Shown one piece after another: positions 51,054-62,439 of a stretch of 64,000 nt of DNA. The stretch comes from Sebastes aleutianus (taxonomy: Eukaryota > Chordata > Actinopteri > Perciformes > Sebastidae). Positions within the stretch are counted from its first letter, which is position 1, and the number at the start of each line of letters is the position of its first letter. A program made the translations under genes and the position numbers. The notes below the pieces were generated by a model. That model ran no database searches. It saw only the letters and a program-made list of their open reading frames with translations, and was not told the DNA's origin. The stretch is taken from the NCBI GenBank assembly GCA_916700875.1, contig CAKAKS010000031.1, positions 13,031,124-13,095,123 of the forward strand, written 5' to 3'.

Positions 51054-53640
51054 AACTGAATGGGAGGGATGGAGGAAGAGCGGTAAGTCGAGAGAAAAAG
51101 CGAGCAAGAATAAGAAGGAAAGAGACGGAGAGATAATTACAGAGGTAGAAGAGAGATGAGGGATGAGTAGCAAAGAGAGGGAAGGAGATTTTGGCAGCGG
51201 TCCAGTCATCATGCTGAGTAAATTGTTTGACTCATATCAAACTGAGGGGTTAAAGACTCAGCGTTACAGTATGCTCTAGCCACAGAGAGCACACACACAC
51301 ACGCAATGTTGTTCCGTCATGACATCTGAACACCTCTGAGTCAGGGGCTGTTGCACATAAACACACACACACACACACACACACACACCTGGAGCAAAGC
51401 ATGCTGGTCTTTCCCAAGAGCGAGTGGAACCCCGCTGTGCGACTGAGAGCATCCTCCATTAACTCCATCACACACACATATACGTGTACATGTCTGTCTC
51501 TCTTTATGTCATGGTTTATGTCATGGACGCACACACACACACACAGGAGAGGAGAGGAGAGGACAGGAAAGGAGACAAGGAGAGGAACTAAAAGGAAAGA
51601 AGGAAAGGAGATGGGCCTAGACAAGATAAGAAAAGGGAACAAAGGAGAAAAGAAAGAGAAGCAGGAATAAGTTGAAATAAGCAGAAAAGAAAAACGGAGA
51701 GATGGGAGGAAGGGAAATGAAAGGACAGGGCGAGACAGGGAAGTGAAACTGGACAGATAAGGGAGTTAAATGTATAAAAAAAATGAATAAACAAGATGAA
51801 AGGCAAGAAGAAATGGTGAGAACAGGAGAGGAAATAAAGAAATTAAAAGTGGGTAGAGGAAACGAAAGAATGAAAGGAGAGGAGAAGAAGAAAGCAAAGA
51901 GGAAGAAAGGAGACAAGAAGAAAGGGGGAGAAAAGGACAGGAACAAATAAATTACACTTGAGGAGTGGATAAGGAAGGAAAGGAGAGAAGATAAGGAGTG
52001 GACGAAAAGAAACAAGACAATACTGAAAGCAAGGAGAAAAAGAGACCGGAAGAAGGAAAGCAGACATCATAAGTTTAAAGGAAAGAAAATAAATGAATGG
52101 AGATGACGAGAGGAAGAGAGGAATGTAGGGAGAAATAAAGAAAAGGAAACAAGATGAAGCAAAAGAGAAAAGGAGATGAGAAGCAGTGGAAGAAGAGGAA
52201 CGGAAAGGAGAGGAGAATAAGTGGAAACGGAACAGGATAGTTAAAGTGGATAGAGAGAAGGAAGGGAAAAGGAGGAGGTGATATAAAAGGCAAGGAGAAA
52301 AGTGAAAAGGAAAAAGGAAACTGAGGCGACAGGAAGAAAGGAAAGGTGGAATGGAGAGGAGGAGAGGAAAGGAGATGAGAAAAAGAGGAAGAATGAACCT
52401 AGATTGGACAAGACAAGATACAAGGAAGAGAAGGAAGGAAGAGAAAGAAGAAAAGGAGTGGAGAACCGAGGAGAAGAAAGGAAAGAGAGTCGAGACTAAA
52501 GAGGAAACAACATGAAAGGTGAAAAGAAGAGGAAAGGAAAATAGTATCTAAGGAAAGGAGAGAAGAGGAAGAAGAAGTGGAAACATAACAGGGAAGTAAA
52601 AGTGGAGAGAAGAAAGGAAATAGCAAAACAGGGCGATGAAGAAAAGGGAAAGATAAGCGGAACAAGAAGAAGACGAGCCAAGACGAAGGAGTGCATCAAG
52701 CGTCTCTTCTTTGTTTGTGCTCCATCTGTGTCGGCGTGATTGCAAACAAAACGAGCATCGGCAGCTCAGTTAGTTAGTTAGTTAGCAGGGGAATCAGTGA
52801 GTACTTAGGCTCCAATTATCCACTAAATCTGCCTCTCTCTCTAAATGAGATTATTGCCACACACAGAAGCTGTGGCTCCCATTGGGTTCCATTAACTTTG
52901 ATTACTCCTCATTATTTACTTACAGCTCTGCCACTGTTATTGCTTTCACTCACACACACGCACCGAGAGGGAAGAACAGAGGAGGGTGGGGGGGCAATGC
53001 AAACAGGGAAACACACACATATAGTTATATACAAACACGTATATTAAGACTGAAGAAGATTTACTTAACAAAAAGCACAAAGTGTAAGTAATAAAAACTA
53101 AACAGTGAAACGGCACATTCGTGTATAGACCAAAACAGTGAGAGAGAAAACATATAAGTTCTGAGATAAGCAAAAGGGAATATGAACACACACAAAGGAT
53201 GCAGAGAATGAAAAGAAGAAGGGGAGAAAAGAGTTAAGAGTGCATGTGTGTGTGTGTGTGTGTGTGTGTGCGTCAGTGGGAATGAAAGGAGAGAATGAAA
53301 AGGAAAAAGGGGTGAAGAACAGAGAGAGTGGCTGTTTAAATAGAGAGACGGAGGGAACACCACCATGAACATTTCATTTCATTGCACTCATGCTGATAAT
53401 ACAGTTTTCGGGGGAATAGCATCAACCGAAGGAAGAGAGAGGGAGCTAAAGAGAAAGAGAGGGAAAGGAAGCAACAAAGGAGCGTTAGAGTCATCATGGA
53501 AGGAAAACACAGAGAAGTAGATGGGAAAAGAAGTGGACAAATAAGAGAAAGGGAATAAAACATACAGACAAATAGACGCAGCATGAATCATTCCTGATGC
53601 ATGGAGTGAAAAGAATGAAGAAAAGAGGAAGGGAGAGTAG
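51054..53640. repeat. 2.6-kb purine-biased strand (GA-rich)
   Basis: From about 51540 to 52700 the + strand is almost entirely A and G (AGGAAAGGAGA, GAAGAAAGG words) without a fixed period. The bias continues in weaker form from 51054 and to 53640, interrupted by unique sequence (52720-52980), a CA tract (51359-51389) and a (GT)n at 53247-53270. Minus-strand frames are Phe/Ser/Leu/Pro-rich and look like membrane proteins, but this is what polypyrimidine encodes. They should not be annotated as genes. Confidence 0.9.
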
Positions 53641-53712
53641 AAAATGACGAGAGATCATCCTCACCCACAGCTAAACGTATTCAAATTGTAAAAAAATTTA
53701 AATAAGTCACAA

Positions 53713-54837
53713 AAGGCGTATGAATGCAGCGATAATGCGCGAGGCATTTAGCATGCAATAAAAACACCGTTCTTGCTTCGGTGTGTCATTTGTACGCCCT
53801 ATAGTCCGTACTGACTGTAATCTAAGCGCATCTGCGTATATATGCTACGTTCAGAGCTGGCGACGTAGAATAAAAAGCGAGAATGTTTTGTAAGTACGTT
53901 ATTGACGTTTACCACGTGTTTTAGTGACTTTTCTGACGTTACGTTGTTTCTGTACGTATTGTACTTAGTTTACATACTTATCTTAAGCCCAACCATGAGG
54001 TTTTTCCTAAACCTAACTAATTGGTTTTGTTGCCTAAACCTAAGTGAGTGGTTTTGTTGCCTTAACCTAAGTGAGTGGTTTTGTTGCCTAAACCTAAGCG
54101 AGTGGTTTTGTTGCCTAAACCTAAGTGGGTGGTTTTGTTGCCTAAACCTAAGCGAGTGGTTTTGTTGCCTAAACTTAACTAAGTGGTTTTGTTGCCTAAA
54201 CCTAAGTGGGTGGTTTTGTTGTCTAAACCTAAGCGAGTGGTTTTGTTGCCTAAACCTAAGCGAGTGGTCTTGTTGTCTAAACCTAAGCGAGTGGTTTTGT
54301 TGCCTAAACCTAAGCGAGTGGTTTTGTTGCCTAAACCTAACTAAGTGGTTTTGTTGCCTAAACCTAAGCGAGTGGTTTTGTTGCCTAAACTTAACTAAGT
54401 GGTTTTGTTGCCTAAACCTAAGTGGGTGGTTTTGTTGTCTAAACCTAAGCGAGTGGTTTTGTTGCCTAAACCTAAGCGAGTGGTTTTGTTGTCTAAACCT
54501 AAGCGAGTGGTTTTGTTGTCTAAACCTAAGCGAGTGGTTTTGTTGCCTAAACCTAAGCGAGTGGTTTTGTTGCCTAAACCTAACTTCCTGTGAAAACAGA
54601 GGTTTATTTTGAAATTACTCTATGCTTGTAACAAGCCTATATTGACACGCCATCCCTGACACGTCCAAAAGTAATGCAAGCGGGGGTATTTAAGTGTTTT
54701 TGTTGCCTAAACCGAACTGTGGACATTAAGGTTACCGTAGTTTTGTTGCGTGGCATACAAATGGCACGCAAAAATCCCCAAATGCGTCCCCACGACATGC
54801 GGAATGTCCTTTTAATGTCATACTATTTATACGCCTT
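53713..54837. mobile_element. TIR element carrying an expanded minisatellite
   Basis: The left end AAGGCGTATGAATGCAGC pairs with the right end on the minus strand, AAGGCGTATAAATAGTATG. The flank of the internal array, ACTTCCTGTGAAAACAGAGG then TTTATTTTGAAATTAC, matches the minus strand of 43640-43690. Another lone TTTTGTTGCCTAAACCG sits at 54698, outside the array. No transposase frame, so non-autonomous. Confidence 0.7.
54006..54584. repeat. 27-bp minisatellite, 21 full units
   Basis: Units of the form CCTAAACCTAAGCGAGTGG + TTTTGTTG repeat 21 times from 54006 to 54572 with no length change, then a partial unit. Because 27 is a multiple of three, one frame stays open and reads a 9-residue Trp-Phe-Cys-Cys-Leu-Asn-Leu repeat. 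That 236-codon frame has no family resemblance and is most likely a by-product. Variant units (agcgag, agtggg, actaag) recur in blocks. Confidence 0.97.
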
Positions 54838-56394
54838 CCGGTGAGACCGGGTTGATCAATTAGACAAAATACTCGTATCTCAAAGTAGCTTCTCTGAGCT
54901 TTCAACTGCATCAGTTTAGTTATCAAAGCAGTAAGGGTACCTTGAGTTAAGATTATTTTGTCAAAGTGCCCCAAGGTAAAGATGACTTTCACGTTCAGGT
55001 CATATCAATTATTTTTGACAATTGTCATATGCATTTTGGAATACAATGTTGTCCTGCTGATACAAGTGCCGAATCAGAAAATGATGAATGATGAACGACA
55101 TATTTTGTTGTTTAAGTTGGAGGGGTTGTTGGTAATAAGAAGGAAATTGAATTGTATCATATGTGTCTTTATCTTGGATCATAAGTAATTGATCGGATTA
55201 CAAGTTAAATGTACCATTTCTGATCCCTGTGGGAAAACGGAATAGAGTGGTGAATCAAGTGGAAGCGAAAAAATGTTTTTACTTGTACTGTATTATTGTC
55301 ATAGTAACAACAGATATCTCTTTAATTTGATATCTTCCTGAATAAAGGTTTTGATTTAAATATTTTTTTAATTTAATTTTGTAATCCTACATGGACCAGA
55401 AAATGACAAACAAAATAGTGCTGAATTAAATTGGGAGAGAGGCAGAGAGGATCTCAGTCAACCCCTAAGCAAACATATCTTTTTCTTACAAGGAAAGTAA
55501 CACTTGTGTTTTGAAGGAGGCCCCTCACGACATAAGAACCCCCTCCCTCAAACCTTTACTGTAGAGAGCAAACAAGTTTGTTTGGTGACTGGAGAGCCGT
55601 TCAGTTGTTGTTTTGGGGCCGTGCCCAGCGCTCACGGCGCTACACCACTCTGATGCCACACTCTTTGTGCACTGAGCTGCCATACGGGCCAAATCACCAG
55701 GGCACAAGTGTGTGTGTGTGAATGGATTTTGGCGTAGTGGATTTGTGTGTCTGAAACCTATTACCACATCAGCATCAAGAGATCACAGCTGTTTCGCCCC
55801 CGAACTTTCTGATGGCAAAAGGAGAGAAAACTATACGGCAAGCCAGGAGAGGAAAAAAAAAAAGAAAAGAAAAAAGCCGAGGGAGAGAGAACTCAGCTCT
55901 GAGGCCTAATTTCACTGACATTGTCCCTCGCCTAATTGCAAAAATCCCTCCGTCTCTCCTTCCCTCCCTGTCGTGCGGCTCTGTGGCGCTCCAAGGTAAA
56001 AAAGAAGCCGGGTTCTAATTTCATTTCGGTTTGTCTTAGGACAACTCTTAGATGTTTAATTCTATCCCAATTTCATGTAATCAGGCAAAAGACTTCCCTA
56101 GAGGGAGAGCAATGCAGGCCAGGGCCAGGCGTGTGCTATTTGCAAATGTAATTGGTCCACCTTTATTCTGCTCTCCCTGATGTTCAGGCTGTCTTTTCTC
56201 TTCTCTTCTCGTTTACCCTCCATTATCTTCACACCCTTCTTTCCATCTTTTCCAGTAGCCCCACATTCTCCTTCTCTTCCCATCTCCTTACTTTCCTCCT
56301 CCTCCCCCCCGTCCCTCCTCTCCCCTCTAGGCGAAGCCAGCGTGGTTGTTATTGTGATTTCATATTTTCTTCTCATCCCTGCCTTTGCAGCCTC
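54838..56394. other. Non-coding DNA, no gene recognised
   Basis: Unique-looking. There is an A/G-rich tract at 55830-55885 and a pyrimidine-rich one at 56185-56330. No exon recognised. Confidence 0.5.
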
Positions 56395-56610
56395 TGGACA
56401 TTGACTACAAAATCCATTATCATTTGTATATTTTAATTATGCAAATGAGGATAGCTCAGCTGGCCTGTTGGAGGCTGCAGGGGAGAAAGCAGGAACTCCA
56501 TTGCGGGTGATTACAATTCATCCGCTCGTCTCGCTTTAATTGTAACAAGCTAATTACCTTGTTTCCATTTAGTTTGAACAATGCCAAAAAGAAAAGGGAA
56601 CAGTGATAGC
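56395..56610. promoter_or_regulatory. Candidate conserved enhancer with POU octamer
   Basis: The octamer ATGCAAAT lies at 56439-56446, directly after TTTTAATT. Downstream are GGGTGATTACAATTCATC, CTTTAATTGTAACAAGCTAA and TTACCTTGTTTCCATTTAG. The density of homeodomain (TAATT), POU and Sox-like (ACAAT, AACAAT) words over 200 unique bases is the strongest enhancer-like signature in the window. It is bounded by a pyrimidine-rich stretch and a purine-rich one. Inference only; conservation not tested. Confidence 0.38.
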
Positions 56611-56956
56611 TTTGGCTAAGTCACATGGCGGAGCTAGCTGACAGGCATGGAGGGGGAGAGGGAGGGTGGATGAGGGAGGAGTGAGAAATTGTGTAAGGAA
56701 GCAAGCAAGGTATCATTGAGAGAGGAGTTTAACTACTGCAAACATGGTAAACATCACCAGACATATGCATTAGCATGTATTGGATTGGTCAGTGCATTGC
56801 CACATAATGTTGCATTTGAGTCCGGTTCAGCTTTTTTGCTTTAACTCTGTGTTTTTATGGCCGTAGCTCTCTGCGTCCCCACCCCTGCTGTGCCAACTCG
56901 CTGGTCACATTGAAATGAATGAGGGGTGTTTTTTTCAGGGCTACTGCTGGTCTGGA

Positions 56957-57459
56957 CCATGGATGTATAAAGAGAACTGGATACAGCATTGGAGGCGGGC
57001 TCCCGTTCATTCCTATGAGAGTTGCTCAGTGGCGCATGAAGCCAAAATGGCTCTACTGCCGAGTACCTGTATCATCCGGCGATCTTCCGCATCCAGTGGG
57101 TCCATAAAGAAGGCGCAGTAGCATTTCCTTTTACCCCGCCTTCCGGCCCTCGGTCCAGCCTCGGACTGGGTCTCATTCACATGAACGTAGAAAGGAAAAT
57201 AACTCTGAGTTCGGCTTTTAGTGCATTTTACAACTTTTGGAACCTAATGATGAATCAAGTGTTTGTAGTGGGAAGTTGATCTATCTAAAAAAAAAAATTA
57301 TCTGCTGATTTACGGAAGTCTCTTTCCCAATTTAAGTCTATGGGAGAAAGTCTTTTTGGGCCCACTGTCATCACGTGACGGACACAGAAGTTGCAGTACC
57401 ACCGTTTGGCCACTATGAAAATTTGCTTCGTAGCCTGGCGCTCTTCCTGGGGGCTTGGT
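56957..57459 (+). mobile_element. 0.5-kb dispersed repeat, copy B
   Basis: Matches copy A (36666-37161) end to end in the same orientation, from CCATGGATGTATAAAGAGAA to CTTCCTGGGGGCTTGG. Differences are scattered substitutions and small indels, e.g. an extra stretch near 57241-57265. Here it is not nested in a Tc1-like element, so copies A and B define the ends of the family. Confidence 0.85.
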
Positions 57460-57469
57460 CTGAACAAAG

Positions 57470-57690
57470 TCATCCTTTGGGTAGAGCAGGTTGTCCTTTA
57501 ATCAAAAGGTCGACAGTTCGACCCCCGGCTGCCCCTGTCCGCATGTCAAAGTGTCTTTGAGCAAGAAACTGAACCCCAGGTTGCTCCCCTGGCTTCACTG
57601 CAGCTCACAGCTCCTAAATGCTTAGGATGGGTTAAATGCAGAGGTCAGATTTCATTAATATACCTGTATGTATGTGACAATTGAAGTAAA
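57470..57690 (+). mobile_element. tRNA-derived SINE
   Basis: An A-box-like TTGGGTAGAGCAGG at 57478-57491 and a B-box-like AGTTCGACCCC at 57515-57525 sit at tRNA spacing. Then come CCGCATGTCAAAGTGTCTTT and GAGCAAGAAACTGAACCCCA. I recall these words from a widespread teleost tRNA-derived repeat. The 3' end reads GTATGTGACAATTGAAGTAA. It begins 10 bp after the 0.5-kb repeat. Confidence 0.7.
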
Positions 57691-57721
57691 GTTCAAGTGT
57701 TGTCCGGGAAGAACTACAATC

Positions 57722-58101
57722 ATGGTACGTGTCCACAGGCTCCGTCCTTTCCATTCTTCCCCTTGATGCATTCTGGTAGCGTGGCGGCGCGTTTCGAGAA
57801 ACGGAGCGTCACGACGCGACTCACCGCCTCTCGAAACTCCCAAGAATGTTTTAAAATAAACGTTGTTGATCCAAAATAAAGACAGATTTAGCAACTGCGC
57901 GGCTTATTTCTCACCTCAAATGTTTTCAGAAACACATTTCGGTGAACTATTTTCGTGAAATAAGAGAAAGTTTCCAAACGCCGCCCAGTATTGGTCAATC
58001 ATCTACCGTGTCACCGCCTAGTGCCACCCCCACCAAGCGTCTAATGCTGGAAAGCGGCGCGTCCCATCGCGATAAAAAACGCCCCTGTGCACACGTACCA
58101 T
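57722..58101. mobile_element. MITE with ATGGTACGTGTCCACAGG ends
   Basis: The left end ATGGTACGTGTCCACAGG pairs with the minus-strand right end ATGGTACGTGTGCACAGG at 17 of 18 bases. The interior is CpG-rich (GCGGCGCGTTTCGAG) and contains TTTCTCACCTCAAATG and GTTTTCAGAAACACA, shared with the MITE at 16232. No coding capacity and no clear target-site duplication. Confidence 0.85.
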
Positions 58102-60369
58102 AAGTCACTGCAAACTATGCCAAATAACACCTTTTTTGAACTGGTGCCTTAATCTGGACATTCAGTTATTTGTGTGCGTGTAAGCATGCTGGTGTTAATG
58201 ATGTTTACGTCAACAGATTTACATCTTGCCTGATGTTGGTGGAGAAGTACATGCACATGACTGGAGAGTTTGATCTAAGAGTGTTTAACCACAGTGCTAA
58301 ATTTACAGTGATTGAATGCTTCTCTCTCTCTCAGGGCTTTGAGGCTGATAACACTATGTTTGCATATCCAAAGTAATTGCCATTCTTGAACCCTTTTGAT
58401 TACAGTCATGGTCTCTTCTGAAAGGTTATGCACTTTTTTAGTTTATTATTAAAAACACAGAATTATTCTAAGTCTTACTGAACCAAATTTACAGAGGCAC
58501 AAACATGGTAGCAATGTATGCTTTTTTATGTTACTGTTGTGTTTAAATGCACTCAATTGTTGCAGTGGCATTGAGATTTTAAAGTGATTTACACAGAATA
58601 ATGACACTTTTGAGCTTTCAAATGATGTACAGTTTATCAGTTGAGTTAATGTCAACTAGCTGCCATGTCAAATAGCGTAACAACCTCTCCTCACGACCAA
58701 TACTTGGGCCATCGCACAAGTTTCAGCGACCCTTTTTTCTGTTGTACAGGCTAAAAAAAAAAGAATAAGGGCAGCTCAGGAAAGGCAGTTTCTCCATAGA
58801 CACAAAGATAAGCCCTGCAGACTCTAGAAAGCAGCAGATACGAAGGGTAAAAGCTGATTATTATATTCTTGAAAAAATGAAATTGGGGAATAAAAAAAAG
58901 TGGAAGAACAAAGGCTATCATCCTATAGGCTTAAAGTGCATAACAGGCTCGTAGTCCGCTTGGATCCCTCTACGTGAGACCGGGTTTGCGCTTCCGCCAG
59001 AGGTGTTCAGTCTCGTATTCACTCTGTTCAGAGGTTTCTCACTGAAATGAGTCCAGGGCTTCTGGGGATCAAGACCGGGCCTCAGCTGAACAAGATCTCA
59101 TTATCTCTCCCTCACACACAGACCCGTGCGCACACATACGTAGGCACATACTGTACATAGACATACGTATCCACACATGCTACACACCCTGTCATGCCAC
59201 GGTGAGCAGCGTGTCACAATGAGGGACCCTTTATGTATGTCACCGTGAACAAGTCACTCCGACGTGAAGCATATTACAGATGTAAAGGAGATGATCATTT
59301 TTTTTTTTCTACGGGAACTCAGAAAGGCCAAACTTGTTCTTTCACTGATTCTCTGTGCCTCCATTGTGTTTCTTTCTTATCCTTACCTTCACACACAGTC
59401 ATACAGTATACAGGTGCAAATAGACACTGATGGACACACACTTACATTTACTAAAATAACTAAAATACTAAAATACCAGCAGTCATTCCTCCCACACACA
59501 CACACTCACCCTTCCACTCTAAGCACAGACAGACACCTACACACACACACATACAAATATTTACCTTCTCTCCTGTCTCTACCAGGCGGCATGGCATGCT
59601 CCTCTTGCCAACTCCCACCTTCTCCATGCCCACCTACTGTGCAGTGCCATCAGGGAGAGACTTGAAAGGTATTTGAAACTGTCTTCCTTAATCATTTCCC
59701 GGATCCCGCAGGACACGCTGCGTGACGTGACGAAGGAAGGACTGAGGGGGTGGAGGGAGGGAGGGAAAGAGGGAAAGAGGAGGAGGAACAGAAGCGATGT
59801 CACACATCAGTCATGTCCTCTCCAAGGGTTCAGGAGGAACGCCCAGTGACACAGATGAAAGGAGTCTAGAGGAGACTAGAAACCAAACCGTCTCTGAATT
59901 ATTTTGAAGCTTTGCTGTAAAATAAGTAGGATTTTAAGTGTAGCGGCAGAAATCAGTCAAATTCACAATACCAGAAAATGTGTTTACAAAACATTTTTTT
60001 TGGCTACTCACACTTATAATCTTTTTGAGATGAGATCCAAACTGGGTCACGGACCTCTTTCTGCCACCGCTTCCAACCCCTCCCCATCTGTGACATAACT
60101 AGTTGTATTTTATAATGACATTACATCCCATGGTGAGAGTCTGTATTAACTCCCTATGTTGCATGGCCATTAAAAGTTTTATAATCCATTCTTCTGCTTC
60201 TTATCCTATCTTATACCCCCCTCACGCTTTATTCTTCTTCATTAGTACCAACCACTAAAATTCAGTAAATGTAGCCTCAACCTGCGAGCTGATACACTAG
60301 TATTATTTAGGGTTGAGAGTTGAGTTAGAGTTGAGATGTCTGAAGCACTTTTCTGACATACTCTTTACT
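58102..60369. other. Non-coding DNA, no gene recognised
   Basis: Short CA tracts at 59492-59506 and 59540-59552, and a GGAGGGAGGG tract at 59750-59790. Open frames have no domain. Confidence 0.5.
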
Positions 60370-61290
60370 GTACTCTATTGTGGTGGATGAGTTTGTGTGC
60401 CCTGGTGAGGCTTTGAAACTACGTTGTCAGGGGCAACAGCTCTTGTTGAGGTCTCCCAAGGCAAATGGGTCCGATGTAGGTGCCAGACTGATTGATTCAC
60501 CTTTATGGAGCATAGACATCAGAAAAAAAACAACCTCGTCCAAACTAGGATGTCTTGTTGGCCCACCACCTACGATGTGCAGTGTAGGAGTCTGGTACAT
60601 TGCCAAATGGGTGGCAGGTTGCCTTGGAGTTTCTTGTCATGTAGAATGGCACCTCCCTGGCAGAGAGCTGGTGAGATGGAGCAGCTCTAGCTAGGTATAG
60701 TTGAGCTCACCTTTATGCACTGTGCTGCCTCTGGAACCAAACTCCTGAGTATGGACTGCCCTCTGTCCATTTCAGAGTAGGCAGTGGACTAGATTGAGAG
60801 CTCGAATGGCAGTGAAAGCTTATCAATAAGTCCAATTTGTTGTGGTCATAGCAAGGTTGCCCCTTGTCACCAATTCAGTTTATTATCTCCAAGAACAGAA
60901 TCTCTAGTCACACCTTCTGAATTTTGGCTAAGTTGGGGAAATTAGAGCCAAACCATCAGGTACTGATTTGTTGGTTGCTCACCAGTTGGTGATTGTGTCG
61001 AGTTGAAGTTAGACTGGACTTTATCATTAATGGCTGTCCACGTTTACTAACAGATTCACTGGGGGAAACCCTACGACTGTAACCGCCTATGTGTCCTGGG
61101 ATGGTTGGGCAGCTCAGGGCTGGAGAGTTTTTTAAATCAGAGTCAGGCCTTGGATCTCCATTGATACTCGATCGAGTTGTATTAGTTCAAGTATCTTGGG
61201 GTCTTGTTCACTAGTGAGGGTGAGATTTTGCATGAAACTGACAGGTGGATCGCTGTCGTGGTGAAGCTTTCAATTTACCAGTTCTGACTT
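60370..61290 (+). mobile_element. Decayed non-LTR retrotransposon (LINE) remnant
   Basis: Several blocks follow the order of a teleost LINE that I recall: TGCCCTGGTGAGGCTTTGAA, GGATGTCTTGTTGGCCCACC, AATGGCACCTCCCTGGCAGA, GCTCACCTTTATGCACTGTG (the endonuclease region) and, near 61185, TTCAAGTATCTTGGGGTCTT, which encodes a FKYLGVL motif found after the reverse-transcriptase domain. Stops and frameshifts break it throughout, and much of the RT is missing between the endonuclease and the FKYLGVL part. I am unsure of the clade. Confidence 0.55.
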
Positions 61291-62439
61291 TTGTTGGACT
61301 TTTTCAGGTTATTCCTATGTTGTTTTTTTGTCTCTCAAATACCTTTCTCTCAATACTCTTTACTTTGTCTCTGTCCATGGTGCTGAAGTACAAAAACCAA
61401 AGCCTTGAACAAAACAATTCATTTATTTTTGTACTTTTTGAAACAGAAATCCAGTGAACCCGTGTTTGTAGCTTTTAAACTGTTATACTACTTTGAACAT
61501 TAAGATTTACATTGAATTAAATAATATAGTATGAAAGAACAAATAATTCCTGGTTGGTCCCGGTCCAATGTGTGGAAGTCTGCATATGTTGTAAGACTTC
61601 AGCACATGAGCTGCATATGTTTTTAATCCTAATCCTGAAAACCTATGTCACACAACAATAAGACCATAATGGAAACATCAGGGGCCAATAATTCCCATGA
61701 CTTTCTACTGTTCTAATGTAAAAGTGCAAAATAAATTGTCTGCGATTACAAGAACAGAAAATCTCTTGCTGAGATTATTTACATCTCAGAAGGTCATGGA
61801 AAACTTAACCTTAACTCTTTGCATGGAAATCCGCCGCTGGCCAAACCTCTGATCCTATTATACATGAATATGCAGCTGTCAAGCTATATGTTAAAGCTGC
61901 TGTAAATACCAGAAAGTCTTAATGTACAGGGACAGAAAGAGAGAGATTTGATATCTGTGGTAAATACGCAGCATTCACAGATCACCCAGTACAGCGGCTA
62001 AGTGACTCGATGCCTATTTGACCTATATGAACGGTATTACTGTAAAACGCCATGTACCTCTTCCCTCTTGTTGAAATCCTCGTAACTCCAGTATTTTTCA
62101 TCCATCATCAAATAAAGACTTGAATTACACATGACCTTTTAAATGTTGAGCAGGAACTTAGGACCCTGCAACACACTTTTCTTTGTCACTATAAGCTGTC
62201 TTTATGTGACTGTGAGGTTAAATGAAGTCAGCATCCATGTGTTTTATAACCATATGTCATCCATCTGTACAGTACATGTGTGCATGTGTTTGCTGACTGT
62301 GTGAGTGTGTTGGTTGGCTGGAAGTCCTGACCACAGCTGGTTCATGCACCCTCCAATTCCAAACAAAATGAGGTAACTCCTGAATATAGGCGTATCTGTG
62401 GCTAACATTAGCGAGCCAGCTAAGAACATACAACATTTA
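61291..62439. other. Non-coding DNA, no gene recognised
   Basis: Unique-looking A/T-rich sequence. No repeats of note and no exon. Confidence 0.5.

Noticed and set aside
51588..52745. Series of minus-strand frames rich in Phe, Leu, Ser, Pro resembling membrane proteins
   Set aside because: They are translations of polypyrimidine DNA and overlap in several frames at once. No start context or conserved motif is visible.
53902..54612. 236-codon open frame with a 9-residue Cys/Trp-rich repeat
   Set aside because: It is fully explained by a 27-bp tandem repeat in phase with codons, inside a non-autonomous element. Another frame of the same array is also open, as expected for a repeat and not a gene.
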